From Pseudomonas sp. v388 (GTDB lineage Bacteria > Pseudomonadota > Gammaproteobacteria > Pseudomonadales > Pseudomonadaceae), in NCBI RefSeq assembly GCF_003935425.1, contig NZ_RHQN01000005.1, forward strand, positions 338,413 to 402,412: a stretch of 64,000 bases of DNA, read 5' to 3'. Positions 55,779 to 64,000 of the stretch are shown piece by piece (the first letter of the stretch is position 1; each line of letters begins with the position of its first letter). The notes under the pieces are model-generated. The model did not search any database and had not been told where the DNA came from. It saw only the letters and a program-made list of their open reading frames with translations. A program made the position numbers and the translations under genes.

Positions 55779-55829
55779 AAGGCTCTGTACGAAAAGTGCC
55801 TGCGCAGGCTATTTCTCGTACAGAGCCTT
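55779..55829 (+). promoter_or_regulatory. Large inverted repeat in the efp leader
   Basis: AAGGCTCTGTACGA (55779-55792) pairs perfectly with TCGTACAGAGCCTT (55816-55829). Inside it lies a palindrome GCCTGCGCAGGC (55798-55809), and AAA/TTT pairs extend between them, giving a nearly continuous stem of about 23 pairs. It ends 32 bases before the efp ATG. TATGAT (55758-55763) is a possible -10 for efp, which would place the hairpin at the 5' end of the mRNA. Confidence 0.7.
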
Positions 55830-55861
55830 TGGTTATCTCCATCCAAATTCGGATATATGCA

Positions 55862-56431
55862 ATGAAAACTGGTAAAGAGCTGAAACCCGGTACCGTGATC
55901 CGTATCGACAACGATCCTTGGTTGGTCCAGAAGGCTGAGTTCACCAAGTCGGGCCGTAACAGCGCGATCATGAAGACCAAGCTGAAGAACCTGCTGACCG
56001 GTTACAAGACCGAAACCGTTTACAGCGCCGATGACAAGCTGGACGACGTGATCCTGGACCGCAAGGAAGCCACCCTGTCTTTCATCAGCGGTGACTCCTA
56101 CACGTTCATGGACACCACTGACTACACCATGTACGAGCTGAACGCTGAAGACATCGAAGCCGTTCTGCCATTCGTCGAAGAAGGCATGACCGACGTTTGC
56201 GAAGCCGTGTTCTTCGAAGAGCGTCTGGTTTCCGTAGAACTGCCGACCACTATCGTGCGTCAGGTTGACTACACCGAAGGTTCCGCTCGCGGCGACACAT
56301 CGGGCAAGGTCATGAAGCCTGCCAAGCTGAAGAACGGCACCGAGCTGTCGGTGGCTGACTTCATCGAAATCGGCGACATGATCGAGATCGATACCCGTGA
56401 AGGCGGTTCCTACAAAGGCCGTGCTAAATAA
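55862..56431 (+). CDS. efp: Elongation factor P
   Basis: 189 residues, three OB-like domains. Arg32 sits at the tip of domain I ([15 protein letters not shown]), the residue rhamnosylated by EarP; Lys-type EF-P modified by EpmA would have Lys at this site. Relieves ribosome stalling at polyproline stretches. ATG 55862 is chosen because the family always begins [10 protein letters not shown]; the upstream extension to 55796 runs through the leader hairpin. Followed by a strong terminator. Confidence 0.97.
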   Translation: MKTGKELKPGTVIRIDNDPWLVQKAEFTKSGRNSAIMKTKLKNLLTGYKTETVYSADDKLDDVILDRKEATLSFISGDSYTFMDTTDYTMYELNAEDIEAVLPFVEEGMTDVCEAVFFEERLVSVELPTTIVRQVDYTEGSARGDTSGKVMKPAKLKNGTELSVADFIEIGDMIEIDTREGGSYKGRAK

Positions 56432-56456
56432 GCAGGGTGTTTTAACCCCGTTACGC

Positions 56457-56485
56457 AAAAAGCCCGCAGCGATGCGGGCTTTTTT
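56457..56485. terminator. Bidirectional intrinsic terminator between efp and ohr
   Basis: AAAAAGCCCGCA (56457-56468), loop GCGA, TGCGGGCTTTTTT (56473-56485). A-run on one side and T-run on the other, so it can end both the efp transcript and the convergent ohr transcript. Confidence 0.92.
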
Positions 56486-56510
56486 GTGCCTGTGTGTCAG
56501 GTGTCGCGGG

Positions 56511-56930
56511 TCATACGGTCACGTGCAGGCGGACATCGACATTGCCGCGGGTAGCGTTGGAGTACGGGCAGACCTGGTGAGCGGCGTCCACCAGTTGTTG
56601 AGCGTCCGCCTGCTCCAGGCCCGGCAGGCTGATGTGCAGGTCGATATCCAGACCGAAACCGCCGGGGATCTGGCCAATGCCGACGTGGGCAGTGATCGAG
56701 GCGTCTGCGGGAATGCTGCGCTTGCTCTGGCCAGCGACGAATTTCAGGGCGCCGATGAAGCAGGCCGAATAGCCGGCGGCAAACAGTTGCTCGGGGTTGG
56801 TCGCTTCGCCGCCCGCACCGCCAAGCTCTTTTGGCGTGGCGAGTTTTACATCGAGAATCTTGTCGCTGGAAACGGCGCGGCCATCACGGCCACCGGTAGC
56901 GGTTGCAACAGCGGTATAGAGCGGAGTCAT
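56511..56930 (-). CDS. ohr: Organic hydroperoxide resistance protein Ohr
   Basis: 139-residue thiol peroxidase of the OsmC/Ohr family, reducing fatty-acid hydroperoxides with lipoyl partners. Peroxidatic Cys57 in AAGYSACFIGALK and resolving Cys121 in HQVCPYSNATRGN, with the GGRDGRA segment near the start. AGAGGG at 9 bases before ATG 56930; the longer frame to 57008 lacks such a site. Two palindromic operators lie just upstream, and the regulator ohrR precedes it in the same direction. Confidence 0.94.
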   Translation of the reverse strand: MTPLYTAVATATGGRDGRAVSSDKILDVKLATPKELGGAGGEATNPEQLFAAGYSACFIGALKFVAGQSKRSIPADASITAHVGIGQIPGGFGLDIDLHISLPGLEQADAQQLVDAAHQVCPYSNATRGNVDVRLHVTV

Positions 56931-56957
56931 GACATTACCCTCTTCGGTATCGAATGA

Positions 56958-56981
56958 TTGCGCAAAATATTTGCGCGCTAA
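56958..56981. promoter_or_regulatory. Putative OhrR operator 1 (upstream of ohr)
   Basis: GCGCAAA-ATA-TTTGCGC (56960-56976) is a perfect 7-base inverted repeat, flanked by CTAA at 56978-56981. It starts 28 bases before the ohr ATG (minus strand), suitable for promoter repression. Confidence 0.7.
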
Positions 56982-57013
56982 GTAATTGCACGGCCAATGT
57001 AACTGCAAGATAG

Positions 57014-57043
57014 TTAGTGCGCAAGCTAATATTTTGAGTGCGC
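57014..57043. promoter_or_regulatory. Putative OhrR operator 2
   Basis: Read on the minus strand this stretch has CAAAATATT followed by TTGCGC and CTAA, the same elements as operator 1 with a different spacing; TTAG...CTAA also forms a short inverted repeat at 57014-57029. Two sites in one intergenic region fit OhrR-type control. Confidence 0.55.
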
Positions 57044-57091
57044 TTCGATACTGCCTGAACCGAGAAGCAGAACGGTCGACGACCGACCTGG

Positions 57092-57565
57092 TTACAGGCT
57101 GTCGTGCAGGGCGCTGCGCAACTGCACCAGCGAGTCTTGCAGTTCGCGAAGTTTTTCCAGATTCAGGCGGCTGGCCGAGAAGATGCAGCCGGGCACATTC
57201 AGAGCTTTTTGCTGCAAGGCGCGGCCTTGTGCGGTGAGGTGCAGCAGCACCACGCGTTCATCATCCTTGCTGCGCGTGCGACTGATGAAGCCTTCCCCCT
57301 CAAGCCGTTTTAGCAGCGGCGTCAGGGAACCGGGGTCGGTCAACAGGCGCGTGCTGACCTCCCCAACCGTCAGGCCTTCCTGCTCCCAGAGCACCATCAT
57401 CGCCAGGTATTGCGGATAAGTCAGGCCCAGCGCCTGGAGCAGCGGTTTGTAGACCTTGGTCATCGCCAGCGACGTCGAATACAGCGCGAAGCACAGCTGG
57501 TTATCCAGCAATAGTTCGTCGCAGCCGGCAGCAGCGTCGGAAGTCGGGCGGTCGTCGGCGCTCAT
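57092..57565 (-). CDS. ohrR: MarR-family peroxide-sensing repressor OhrR
   Basis: 157 residues, winged-helix MarR fold: VGEVSTRLLTDPGSLTPLLKRLEGEGFISR recognition region and the RTRSKDDERVVLL wing. Reactive Cys25 in DNQLCFALYSTSLAM and a second Cys127 in NVPGCIFSA, matching the two-Cys OhrR type in which an intersubunit disulfide releases DNA. Encoded directly upstream of ohr, with palindromic operators in between. Expected to repress ohr, and itself if its promoter uses the same sites. Confidence 0.93.
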   Translation of the reverse strand: MSADDRPTSDAAAGCDELLLDNQLCFALYSTSLAMTKVYKPLLQALGLTYPQYLAMMVLWEQEGLTVGEVSTRLLTDPGSLTPLLKRLEGEGFISRTRSKDDERVVLLHLTAQGRALQQKALNVPGCIFSASRLNLEKLRELQDSLVQLRSALHDSL

Positions 57566-57834
57566 GGGCGGGCCTCGTGCAGGGAAAGAGGGTTAATTTA
57601 GTGCCCGTACCTTTAATGCGCCAGATAAATCCGCGCTACAAGGGCCGAAGGCTCAGGGCAAGAGCGCGCTTGCCCGCGACAACAGGCGCCCGGACGCCAG
57701 GCAGGCGGCCGATGGCTGAGCGGGTTGCGGCCAAGCACGCTTCTGCACAGGGGCAGCCATGACATTTCAAGTAACAGTTCTCCTCACGCCCAAGACTGCG
57801 TAGCATTCGGCCATTCGTTGAGCGGGGGCGCGGT

Positions 57835-58581
57835 GTGATCGAAGTGGTGATGTATGTGTTGCTGGGTGCGGCAATGGGCACCTTGGGGGGCTTGTTCGGA
57901 ATTGGCGGCGGGTTGGTGGCGATTCCCGCGCTGGGTGTGTTGTTCGGCCTCGAACAGCAACTGGCGCAGGGCACGGCCTTGCTGATGGTGCTACCTAACG
58001 TGCTGTTGGCGCTGTGGCGTTACAACCAGCGCAACCGGGTGTCGCTGCGCAATGCGCTGATGCTGATCGTGCCCAGTTTCTGCTTTGCATGGCTGACATC
58101 GCTTTGGGCCGTGAGCCTCGACCCGCAGGCCATGCGCCTGGGCTTCGTCGGATTCCTGATTGTGCTGACGGTGTTCAACCTGGCGCAGATGTACTGGCGC
58201 AAGGAGCCAGTCGGCACCGAACTGCGTCGCGGCCAGTGGTTGTGGCTGCTGGGTGTAGGCTCCGGGATCACCGGCGGCCTGTTCGGCGTCGGCGGCGGCG
58301 TGGTGGCCACGCCGATCCTGACCAGCATTTTCGGCGCAACCCAGGTGGTGGCCCAAGGGCTGGCGCTGGCCTTGGCTGCGCCGAGCACCGGGATCACGCT
58401 GCTGACCTACGCCCTGCATGATCACGTCGACTGGGCCATGGGAATTCCGCTGGCCATCGGCGGCCTGGCGAGCATCAGTTGGGGTGTGAAACTGGCCCAT
58501 TCGATGCGCGAACGCACTTTGCGGGCCTGGTTCTGTGTGTTCCTGATGTTTTGCGCCGCGATCCTCATGTTCAAGCTCTGA
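57835..58581 (+). CDS. TauE/SafE-family membrane exporter
   Basis: 248 residues, about 8 membrane helices in two repeats; each repeat begins with the glycine-rich family motif, GTLGGLFGIGGGLVAIPAL and GSGITGGLFGVGGGVVATPIL. The family exports sulfite, sulfoacetate or related anions; no desulfonation genes are nearby to narrow it. GTG start at 57835 with a GGGGG-type site. The 269 bases upstream (57566-57834) hold no gene that I could support. Convergent with the LysR gene, 1 base apart at the 3' ends. Confidence 0.85.
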   Translation: MIEVVMYVLLGAAMGTLGGLFGIGGGLVAIPALGVLFGLEQQLAQGTALLMVLPNVLLALWRYNQRNRVSLRNALMLIVPSFCFAWLTSLWAVSLDPQAMRLGFVGFLIVLTVFNLAQMYWRKEPVGTELRRGQWLWLLGVGSGITGGLFGVGGGVVATPILTSIFGATQVVAQGLALALAAPSTGITLLTYALHDHVDWAMGIPLAIGGLASISWGVKLAHSMRERTLRAWFCVFLMFCAAILMFKL

Positions 58582-58582
58582 C

Positions 58583-59437
58583 TCAAACCTTGAAGCCCTC
58601 GGCGATGTAGTCGGCCATGCATTCGGTGATCGGCGAGGGCGTCTTGGGGTTGCGCAACAGCACAATGCTGGCGGTCGGCAGTAGCGGCAGTCGTTCGGCG
58701 TCACCCAGAACGCGCAGCTCCGGTGTGATCAGACTTTCCAGCTGAGCGGTGACTGCCAGCCCGGCGCTTACCACGGCCATGATTGCCGCCATGCTGGCGC
58801 TGCTGTAGGCGATGCGATAGTCGCGTTCCATGGCCTCCAGCGCATTGCAGGCCCAGTCGCGGCAGAAGCAGGTGGTGTTGAACATCGCCAGTGGCAGAGG
58901 CGTCTGGTCATGGGGAGCAAAACCGATGGCCTCGGTCCAGACCAGCCGCTCCTGGCGCAAAAGTTGGCCGATTTCAGTGCCGGGCCGGCGCGTGACGATG
59001 GTCAGGTCCAAGTCCTGACGCAGCAGCAGTAGCTCGGACGGTTCGCAATGCACTTCCACTTGAATCAGCGGGTAGGCACGGGCGAACTGCGAAAGGATGC
59101 CCGGCAGAAAGCGCATGACATAGTCGTCAGGCGAGCCGATTTTCACCACCCCGACCATATGCGGTTCGCGCAGCGTGTTGAACACCTCGCTGTGCAGTTT
59201 CAGGATGCGTCGCGCATAGCCCAGCAACACCTGGCCTTCGACGGTCAGGTTGAGCATGCGCCCCTCGCGCTGGAACAGCGGGCGTTGCACCACGTCTTCT
59301 TCGAGCCGCTTCATCTGCATGCTGACCGCCGACTGGGTACGGTTCACCACTTCGCCGGCGCGGGTAAAACCGCCGTGATCGGCAATCGCCACGAACGTGC
59401 GCAGCAGCTCGGTATCAATACTTGGGTAGTTGGCCAT
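58583..59437 (-). CDS. LysR-family transcriptional regulator
   Basis: 284 residues. N-terminal helix-turn-helix: LLRTFVAIADHGGFTRAGEVVNRTQSAVSMQMKRLEE, then the effector domain (GVVKIGSPDDYVMRFLPGILSQF..., LDLTIVTRRPG). It is divergent from a DUF1127 gene (94 bases), so that gene is the natural target candidate; LysR regulators usually bind such shared promoters. Effector unknown. Confidence 0.92.
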   Translation of the reverse strand: MANYPSIDTELLRTFVAIADHGGFTRAGEVVNRTQSAVSMQMKRLEEDVVQRPLFQREGRMLNLTVEGQVLLGYARRILKLHSEVFNTLREPHMVGVVKIGSPDDYVMRFLPGILSQFARAYPLIQVEVHCEPSELLLLRQDLDLTIVTRRPGTEIGQLLRQERLVWTEAIGFAPHDQTPLPLAMFNTTCFCRDWACNALEAMERDYRIAYSSASMAAIMAVVSAGLAVTAQLESLITPELRVLGDAERLPLLPTASIVLLRNPKTPSPITECMADYIAEGFKV

Positions 59438-59531
59438 CCATCAATCTCCCAGATGCACCACATAAGAAACATTCGTTGGATTGATCCTACGCCAGGCGCG
59501 AGACTTTAGTCATCCCCACCTGGAGGGCAAG

Positions 59532-59765
59532 ATGATGAAAGGTCAAAAAGGGTATGTACTGGCCGGGCAACCAACAGCCGTGGCGTTTTCTTCCGGTCTC
59601 TGGACCGGTTTGAAATATCACTTCAACCGCTGGATGGAGCTGCACCGTCAACGCCGCTTGCTGGCGCAACTGAGTGATGAGGCCTTGCGTGACCTGGGCC
59701 TGAGCCGGGCCGATATCATGCAGGAGTCGGAGCGGCCGTTCTGGGATGATCCGCTCAAGCATTGA
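59532..59765 (+). CDS. DUF1127 (YjiS-like) small protein
   Basis: 77 residues. The DUF1127 helix-turn region is HRQRRLLAQLSDEALRDLGLSRADI (about 38-62), ending QESERPFWDDPLKH. These arginine-rich small proteins are linked in other bacteria to RNA maturation, phosphate and stress responses. GGAGG lies 5 bases before ATG 59532 (8 before the adjacent ATG 59535). Divergent from a LysR regulator, likely its target. Confidence 0.85.
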   Translation: MMKGQKGYVLAGQPTAVAFSSGLWTGLKYHFNRWMELHRQRRLLAQLSDEALRDLGLSRADIMQESERPFWDDPLKH

Positions 59766-59773
59766 GATGCTAC

Positions 59774-59802
59774 TTGTGGGAGCGGACCGCTCGGTCGCAC
59801 AA
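59774..59802. repeat. REP-like inverted repeat
   Basis: TTGTG (59774-59778) and CACAA (59798-59802) bracket GGAGCGGACCGCTCGGTCG, resembling the TTGTGGGAGCGG... REP family of P. fluorescens. It follows the DUF1127 stop by eight bases. Confidence 0.5.
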
Positions 59803-59911
59803 CTTCGGCGCTGCACATGCCGGAGCGCGCTTGGTCACGACACAGGCGATGACGGGACTGACAGACCCTCACCAATCGGATAGCGTTACCGTCTCACGCC
59901 CCGAGACTGGA

Positions 59912-61123
59912 ATGCCCATGGAGTTGTCCATCAAGCAAGCACGCAGGCTGGCGCTCGCCGCTCAAGGGTTTCGCGGACGCCAGCCGCCTGCGTTGATCAA
60001 GGCCGGCCACGTCACCCGGATGATCGAGCGCTTGGGCGTGTTGCAGATCGACTCGGTCAACGCGCTGGTTCGTTCCCACTATCTGCCGCTGTTTTCAAGG
60101 TTGGGCAATTATTCGCCAACCTTGCTGGATCAAGCCGCCTGGAGTCAGGGGCGGCATCGGCGGTTGTTCGAATACTGGGGCCATGAAGCCTCGTTGCTGC
60201 CCATCGAGTTGTATCCGCTGATGGTCTGGCGGATGCGTCGGGCGGCGCAGGGCGAAGGCATCTATCAAGGGCTGTCCAGATTCGGCCGTGAACAACGGCC
60301 GGCCATCGAACGGGTGCTGCAAGCCGTGCGTGAGCAGGGCGCGCTTGGCGCAGGCAGCCTGAGCACCCGCCAGGAACGCGCCGGGCCCTGGTGGGACTGG
60401 AGCCAGGAAAAGCTGGCGCTGGAATGGTTGTTCGCCGCCGGCGAAGTCACGGTCGCCGGCCGACGCGGATTCGAGCGGCTGTACGACCTTCCCGAACGCG
60501 TGTTGCCTGCGGCCGTGCTCGACCACCCCGAGGTCAGCGAAGCCGATGCCCAGCGCGGCCTGTTGCTGCATGCGGTCCGCGCCCTTGGGGTCGGCACTGA
60601 AAAGGATTTGCGCGACTATTTCCGACAAGACCCGCTGCCCAGTCGTACGGCGCTTGCCGAACTGGTCGAAGCCGGTCAGCTGCGCCACGTTCAGGTACAA
60701 GGCTGGAAGCAGGCTGCATTCTGCCTGCCCGACAGCAAGCCGCCGGGCAAAGTCTCGGCCAGTGCCTTGTTATCGCCTTTCGATTCACTGATCTGGGAGC
60801 GGGCGCGCACCGAGCGGCTGTTCGATTTTCGCTATCGGCTGGAAATCTACACGCCGCAACACAAGCGGATTTACGGCTATTACGTGCTGCCTTTCCTGCA
60901 CAACGAACGCATCGCCGCACGCGTCGACCTGCGTGCCGAACGTGCGGCCGGACGGCTGGCGGTGCATGCCGTGCATGAGGAACAACGCGGTCTGGACGAA
61001 GAGGGCATGCAGGCGCTGGGCCGGAATCTGCGCCGGCTGGCCGACTGGCTCGGGCTGGAGCAGATTCAGATCAACTGTCAGCGGCCCGGCGCCGCGCGCT
61101 TGCTGCAAGCCCTTAGCGTTTGA
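59912..61123 (+). CDS. Winged-helix DNA glycosylase, AlkX/YcaQ (AlkZ-like) family
   Basis: 403 residues from ATG 59912 (ATG 59918 also possible). Tandem winged-helix DUF1006/HTH_42 family: [17 protein letters not shown], the catalytic-type loop [23 protein letters not shown] (QxD motif), [35 protein letters not shown] and [19 protein letters not shown], all close to E. coli YcaQ, which unhooks interstrand DNA crosslinks. The frame reads open further upstream without a ribosome site. Its 3' end overlaps the convergent DAHP synthase gene by 11 bases. Confidence 0.85.
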   Translation: MPMELSIKQARRLALAAQGFRGRQPPALIKAGHVTRMIERLGVLQIDSVNALVRSHYLPLFSRLGNYSPTLLDQAAWSQGRHRRLFEYWGHEASLLPIELYPLMVWRMRRAAQGEGIYQGLSRFGREQRPAIERVLQAVREQGALGAGSLSTRQERAGPWWDWSQEKLALEWLFAAGEVTVAGRRGFERLYDLPERVLPAAVLDHPEVSEADAQRGLLLHAVRALGVGTEKDLRDYFRQDPLPSRTALAELVEAGQLRHVQVQGWKQAAFCLPDSKPPGKVSASALLSPFDSLIWERARTERLFDFRYRLEIYTPQHKRIYGYYVLPFLHNERIAARVDLRAERAAGRLAVHAVHEEQRGLDEEGMQALGRNLRRLADWLGLEQIQINCQRPGAARLLQALSV

Positions 61124-62459
61124 CCTGCTTGAGGGTCTCGGCGATCAGGAACGCCAGCTCCAGGGACTGATCGGCGTTCATGCGCGGGTCGCAATGGGTG
61201 TGGTAACGGTCCGACAATCCGTCTTCGGTGATCGGGCGAGCGCCGCCGATGCATTCGGTGACGTTCTGTCCGGTCATCTCGATATGAATGCCGCCTGCGT
61301 AGGTCCCCTCGGCCTGGTGCACCTGGAAGAACTGCTTCACCTCGCCCAGGATCTGCGCGAAGTCGCGAGTCTTGTAGCCGCTGCTGGCCTTGATGGTGTT
61401 GCCGTGCATGGGGTCCGAACTCCACAGCACCTTGCGACCTTCGCGTTCCACCGCACGAATGAGCTGCGGCAAATGCTCGCCGACCTTGTTGGCACCCATG
61501 CGCGCGATCAGGTTCAGGCGACCGGGATCGTTGTCCGGGTTGAGCGTATCGATCAGGCGAATCAGGTCGTCGGTGTTCATGCTCGGGCCGACCTTGACGC
61601 CAATCGGGTTGTTCACCCCGCGCAGAAACTCTACGTGCGCACCGTCCAGCTGGCGGGTGCGGTCGCCGATCCACAACATGTGTGCCGAGCAATCGTAGAA
61701 GTCGTTGGTCAGGCTGTCACGCCGCACGAAAGCTTCTTCGTAGTTCAGCAGCAGCGCTTCGTGGGCGGTGAAGAAACTGGTTTCGCGCAGTTGCGGCGAG
61801 CCGTCCATGCCGCAGGCGCGCATGAATGCCAGGGTTTCGTCGATGCGGTCGGCCAGCTGGCTGTATTTTTCACCCAGCGCCGAGTTGGAGATGAAATCCA
61901 GGTTCCACTGATGCACCTGGTGCAGATCGGCGAAACCGCCCTGGGCGAAGGCGCGCAGCAGGTTCAGGGTGGCGGTGGACTGGTGATACGCCTGCAACAG
62001 GCGATCCGGGTCCGGCACGCGGCTTTTTTCGTCGAAACCGATGCCGTTGACGATATCGCCCCGGTACGCCGGAAAGGTCACGCCCTCGATGGTTTCGTCA
62101 TTGGCCGAACGCGGCTTGGCGAACTGCCCGGCCATGCGCCCGACCTTGACCACCGGGCAACCGGCGGCAAAGGTCATGACCACGGCCATCTGCAGCAGCA
62201 CCTTGAAGGTGTCGCGGATCTTGGAAGCGGAAAACTCCATGAAGCTTTCCGCGCAGTCGCCGCCCTGCAGCAGGAACGCACGGCCCTGGGTGACTTCGGC
62301 GAACTGGCGGCGCAGTTCCCGTGCTTCCCCGGCAAATACCAATGGCGGATAGCCGGCCAGCGTCTGTTCGACCTTGCTCAGGTGTTCCGCATCCGGATAC
62401 TGCGGCTGCTGCTGAATGGGCAATGCCCGCCAGCTATCGGGGCTCCAGGGTTGGCTCAT
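61113..62459 (-). CDS. Class II 3-deoxy-7-phosphoheptulonate (DAHP) synthase
   Basis: First enzyme of the shikimate pathway, the plant-like class II type. 448 residues from ATG 62459. Key motifs: [11 protein letters not shown] (metal Cys), [42 protein letters not shown] (metal His), [18 protein letters not shown] and [16 protein letters not shown]. Supplies chorismate for the pheA and tyrA branches in this window. Annotated aroA-II or phzC-like in various pseudomonads; the primary or secondary role cannot be read. In-frame ATGs at 62480 and 62498 are less likely starts. Confidence 0.95.
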   Translation of the reverse strand: MSQPWSPDSWRALPIQQQPQYPDAEHLSKVEQTLAGYPPLVFAGEARELRRQFAEVTQGRAFLLQGGDCAESFMEFSASKIRDTFKVLLQMAVVMTFAAGCPVVKVGRMAGQFAKPRSANDETIEGVTFPAYRGDIVNGIGFDEKSRVPDPDRLLQAYHQSTATLNLLRAFAQGGFADLHQVHQWNLDFISNSALGEKYSQLADRIDETLAFMRACGMDGSPQLRETSFFTAHEALLLNYEEAFVRRDSLTNDFYDCSAHMLWIGDRTRQLDGAHVEFLRGVNNPIGVKVGPSMNTDDLIRLIDTLNPDNDPGRLNLIARMGANKVGEHLPQLIRAVEREGRKVLWSSDPMHGNTIKASSGYKTRDFAQILGEVKQFFQVHQAEGTYAGGIHIEMTGQNVTECIGGARPITEDGLSDRYHTHCDPRMNADQSLELAFLIAETLKQVKR

Positions 62460-62698
62460 GGTGGCACTCTTGATGGTCATGAGAATCGGGTTCGGCATGT
62501 TAACAGTTCGCCGTACAGCCGGCGGACTATGAAGATGATTGAAAAACTTGATGGCCAAGTGACTCATGGAAAAAGAGCCCTTGCCGATGTGTAGATACTG
62601 CCAATGAGCCTGATTTTAATCCGATCAGATGGATTGTCAGACAAAAACAATCACTACGAATACTCGATGGCTGGTCCTGATGGCATATTGCTTTCATG

Positions 62699-62713
62699 AT
62701 GTCACGATGACAT
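62699..62713. promoter_or_regulatory. Inverted repeat upstream of the serine protease gene
   Basis: ATGTCA-CGA-TGACAT, perfect 6-base arms. CATATTGC occurs at 62684-62691 and again at 62711-62718. The surrounding 62580-62745 is AT-rich for this genome, so this may be a promoter with an operator. Confidence 0.35.
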
Positions 62714-62745
62714 ATTGCGTCGACTCAAATTACCCCGTGAGCCAA

Positions 62746-63417
62746 ATGAAATCCCTCAAGTCACTTCTGGCAGCCTGTGTGCTGATCAGCGGGTGCAATG
62801 GAATGTCCACCGCGTTTGTAAAGGATCCTGTCAAAAACCAAGCTTTTCTCGTCTACTCCGGAGCACCACTGCCCATGATGCTCATGGGAACCGCCGTGCA
62901 ATGGAACGAGGATTACGCGGTAACGGTCAAGCATCTTCCCTACGTATCAGGGTCGGTGTTCGAAGGCAGGGGAGACGTGCAGTTCTTCCGTCACAAGGCG
63001 GCGCAAGCCCCACAGTGGCGTCAGTATCAGCCTGGCGAAAACGTCACGGCGATCGGCTTCAATACCTTTTATATACCGACCCAGGGCCAGGGCCAGACCC
63101 TCAAGGCCATGGTGCGTCTGGATGCCAAAGACGGCGGCGTCATGTACGGCACTCATACCGGTTCCACCGTCAAGGGTATGTCCGGCGGACCGGTGTTTGC
63201 CGAGGATGGCGACGCAGTGGGCATCAGCGTCGCCTATCTGGACAAGAGCCGCCTGCAGGATCTCAAGCGTGCCGATCTCTCCAGCCAGGCGCAGGTCAGC
63301 ATTTTCCTGCCTTATGCCGAGATCAACCGCGAGTGGCAGCGCTTTACCGCGCAGATGCAGGCCACCGAAAAGCGCAAGCCTGCGCCGGTCGGCTTGTCGG
63401 TGGCGGCCTCGCAGTGA
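62746..63417 (+). CDS. Trypsin-like serine peptidase with lipoprotein signal
   Basis: 223 residues from ATG 62746. Signal sequence MKSLKSLLAACVLISGC ends in an LISGC-type lipobox, so the mature N-terminus should be a lipidated Cys17, followed by NGMST. The serine site is TVKGMSGGPVFAEDGDAVGI (GxSGGP), and AVTVKHLPYV gives a candidate catalytic His; the Asp is less clear. Likely a periplasmic, membrane-anchored chymotrypsin-fold protease or pseudo-protease. A GTG three codons upstream is an alternative start. Convergent with the secretion adaptor gene. Confidence 0.75.
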   Translation: MKSLKSLLAACVLISGCNGMSTAFVKDPVKNQAFLVYSGAPLPMMLMGTAVQWNEDYAVTVKHLPYVSGSVFEGRGDVQFFRHKAAQAPQWRQYQPGENVTAIGFNTFYIPTQGQGQTLKAMVRLDAKDGGVMYGTHTGSTVKGMSGGPVFAEDGDAVGISVAYLDKSRLQDLKRADLSSQAQVSIFLPYAEINREWQRFTAQMQATEKRKPAPVGLSVAASQ

Positions 63418-63421
63418 GTGA

Positions 63422-64000
63422 CTAGCGTTCGCGCAGCGCTTCCTTGGCTCGGTTCAGCGGTTTGATCAGGTAATCGAGAACGGTCTTTTCCCCGGTGCGG
63501 ATGTCTACAGTAGCCACCATGCCGGGGACGATCGCGAACGACTTGCCGGCCTTGTTCTGCAGCGTATCCGCATCGGTGCGAATGAACACCCGGTAGTAGA
63601 AGACTTCCGGTTTGGCCTCATCCTGGATCGTGTCCGGGGAAATGGTCACCACCTTGCCATCCAGGCTGCCGTAGATCGAGTAGTCATAGGCGGTGATTTT
63701 CACCTTGGCCTGCTGGTCCGGATGAATGAAGGCGATGTCGCGCGGCGCGATGCGGGTTTCGATCAGCAATTGCTCATCCTGCGGCACGATCTGCATCAAC
63801 TGCCCGTTGGGTGGGATGACCCCGCCGATGGTGGTCACCTCGATATCCTTGACGATACCGCGTACCGGCGAACGCAAGGTCAGGCGTGACAGCGAATCGG
63901 CACGCCCGCGCACCACCTCCGCCAGCGAGTCGGCTTCGGCGCTGGCCTTGGACAGGTCCTGGCGGGCTTCGACCAGATAGTCCGAGCGTGCCTCGGTGGC
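63422..64000 (-). CDS. HlyD-family type I secretion periplasmic adaptor, C-terminal part (5' end outside window)
   Basis: 193 codons of a membrane-fusion protein, in frame to the window edge. Visible: end of the coiled-coil hairpin (EARQDLSKASAEADSLAEV), the lipoyl half-motif LTLRSPVRGIVKDIEVTTIGGVIPPNG, and the beta-barrel with RTGEKTVLDYLIKPLNRAKEALRER, the diagnostic C-terminus of HlyD/LapC/PrtE-type adaptors. Would link an inner-membrane ABC exporter to TolC for secretion of a large adhesin, protease or lipase; the cargo and the ABC gene lie outside the window. Only 4 bases separate its stop from the peptidase stop. Confidence 0.9.
   Translation of the reverse strand, partial: ATEARSDYLVEARQDLSKASAEADSLAEVVRGRADSLSRLTLRSPVRGIVKDIEVTTIGGVIPPNGQLMQIVPQDEQLLIETRIAPRDIAFIHPDQQAKVKITAYDYSIYGSLDGKVVTISPDTIQDEAKPEVFYYRVFIRTDADTLQNKAGKSFAIVPGMVATVDIRTGEKTVLDYLIKPLNRAKEALRER

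Overview
The window is about 64 kb of gene-dense, high-GC chromosome whose genes, operon structures and order match a fluorescent Pseudomonas (P. fluorescens group or close relative). Pointers are the aerobic-type cob cluster, the fused tyrA-aroA gene, type II DAHP synthase, an RbdA-like c-di-GMP protein, EarP beside an Arg32-type EF-P, and an ihfB-to-wbpM O-antigen locus. No rRNA, tRNA, IS element, prophage or CRISPR array was recognised. Assignments rest on reading translations and motifs; no database search was run.

Layout. 1-7783: late cobalamin pathway as one tightly overlapping operon (cobB, bluB, cobD, cobC, cobQ, cobP, cobT, alpha-ribazole phosphatase, cobS). 7784-13715: MFS transporter with a Hfq/Crc-type motif at its start codon and a 40-residue membrane peptide behind it, periplasmic glutathione peroxidase, FadL-type porin, then small uncharacterised genes including a lytic-enzyme-like relic. 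13716-19899: rmuC, a 40-residue peptide gene, an acyl-carrier-like protein without the carrier serine, a DTW tRNA-modification enzyme, quinone reductase-fumC, DUF2059-bolA. 20106-27865: trhO, DsbA-like protein, ABC exporter, rbdA-like gene, TenA-like protein and a second diguanylate cyclase. 27993-32740: ubiG-mupP-yciK operon, and MTA deaminase divergent from mtnA.

33046-44945: gyrA, then serC-pheA-hisC-tyrA/aroA-cmk-rpsA (aromatic amino acid, histidine and nucleotide metabolism leading into ribosomal protein S1), then ihfB and lapA. 45371-51095: beta-CASP hydrolase followed by only an epimerase, a WbpL-type initiating transferase and WbpM where O-antigen clusters usually lie. 51257-56431: comEA, SdaC-type permease, small proteins, a Gre-like factor, and earP-efp separated by a striking 51-base hairpin. 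56511-64000: ohr-ohrR with twin operators, TauE exporter, LysR/DUF1127 pair, AlkX-like glycosylase, type II DAHP synthase, a trypsin-like lipoprotein, and the 3' part of a type I secretion HlyD-family adaptor.

The region is mostly core genome and I saw no clearly new multi-gene system. The best leads are local: MtnA with Gly at the expected catalytic Cys position, a carrier-like protein without its serine, a lytic-enzyme-like protein with Gln where Glu is expected, the hairpin ahead of efp, and several very small genes.
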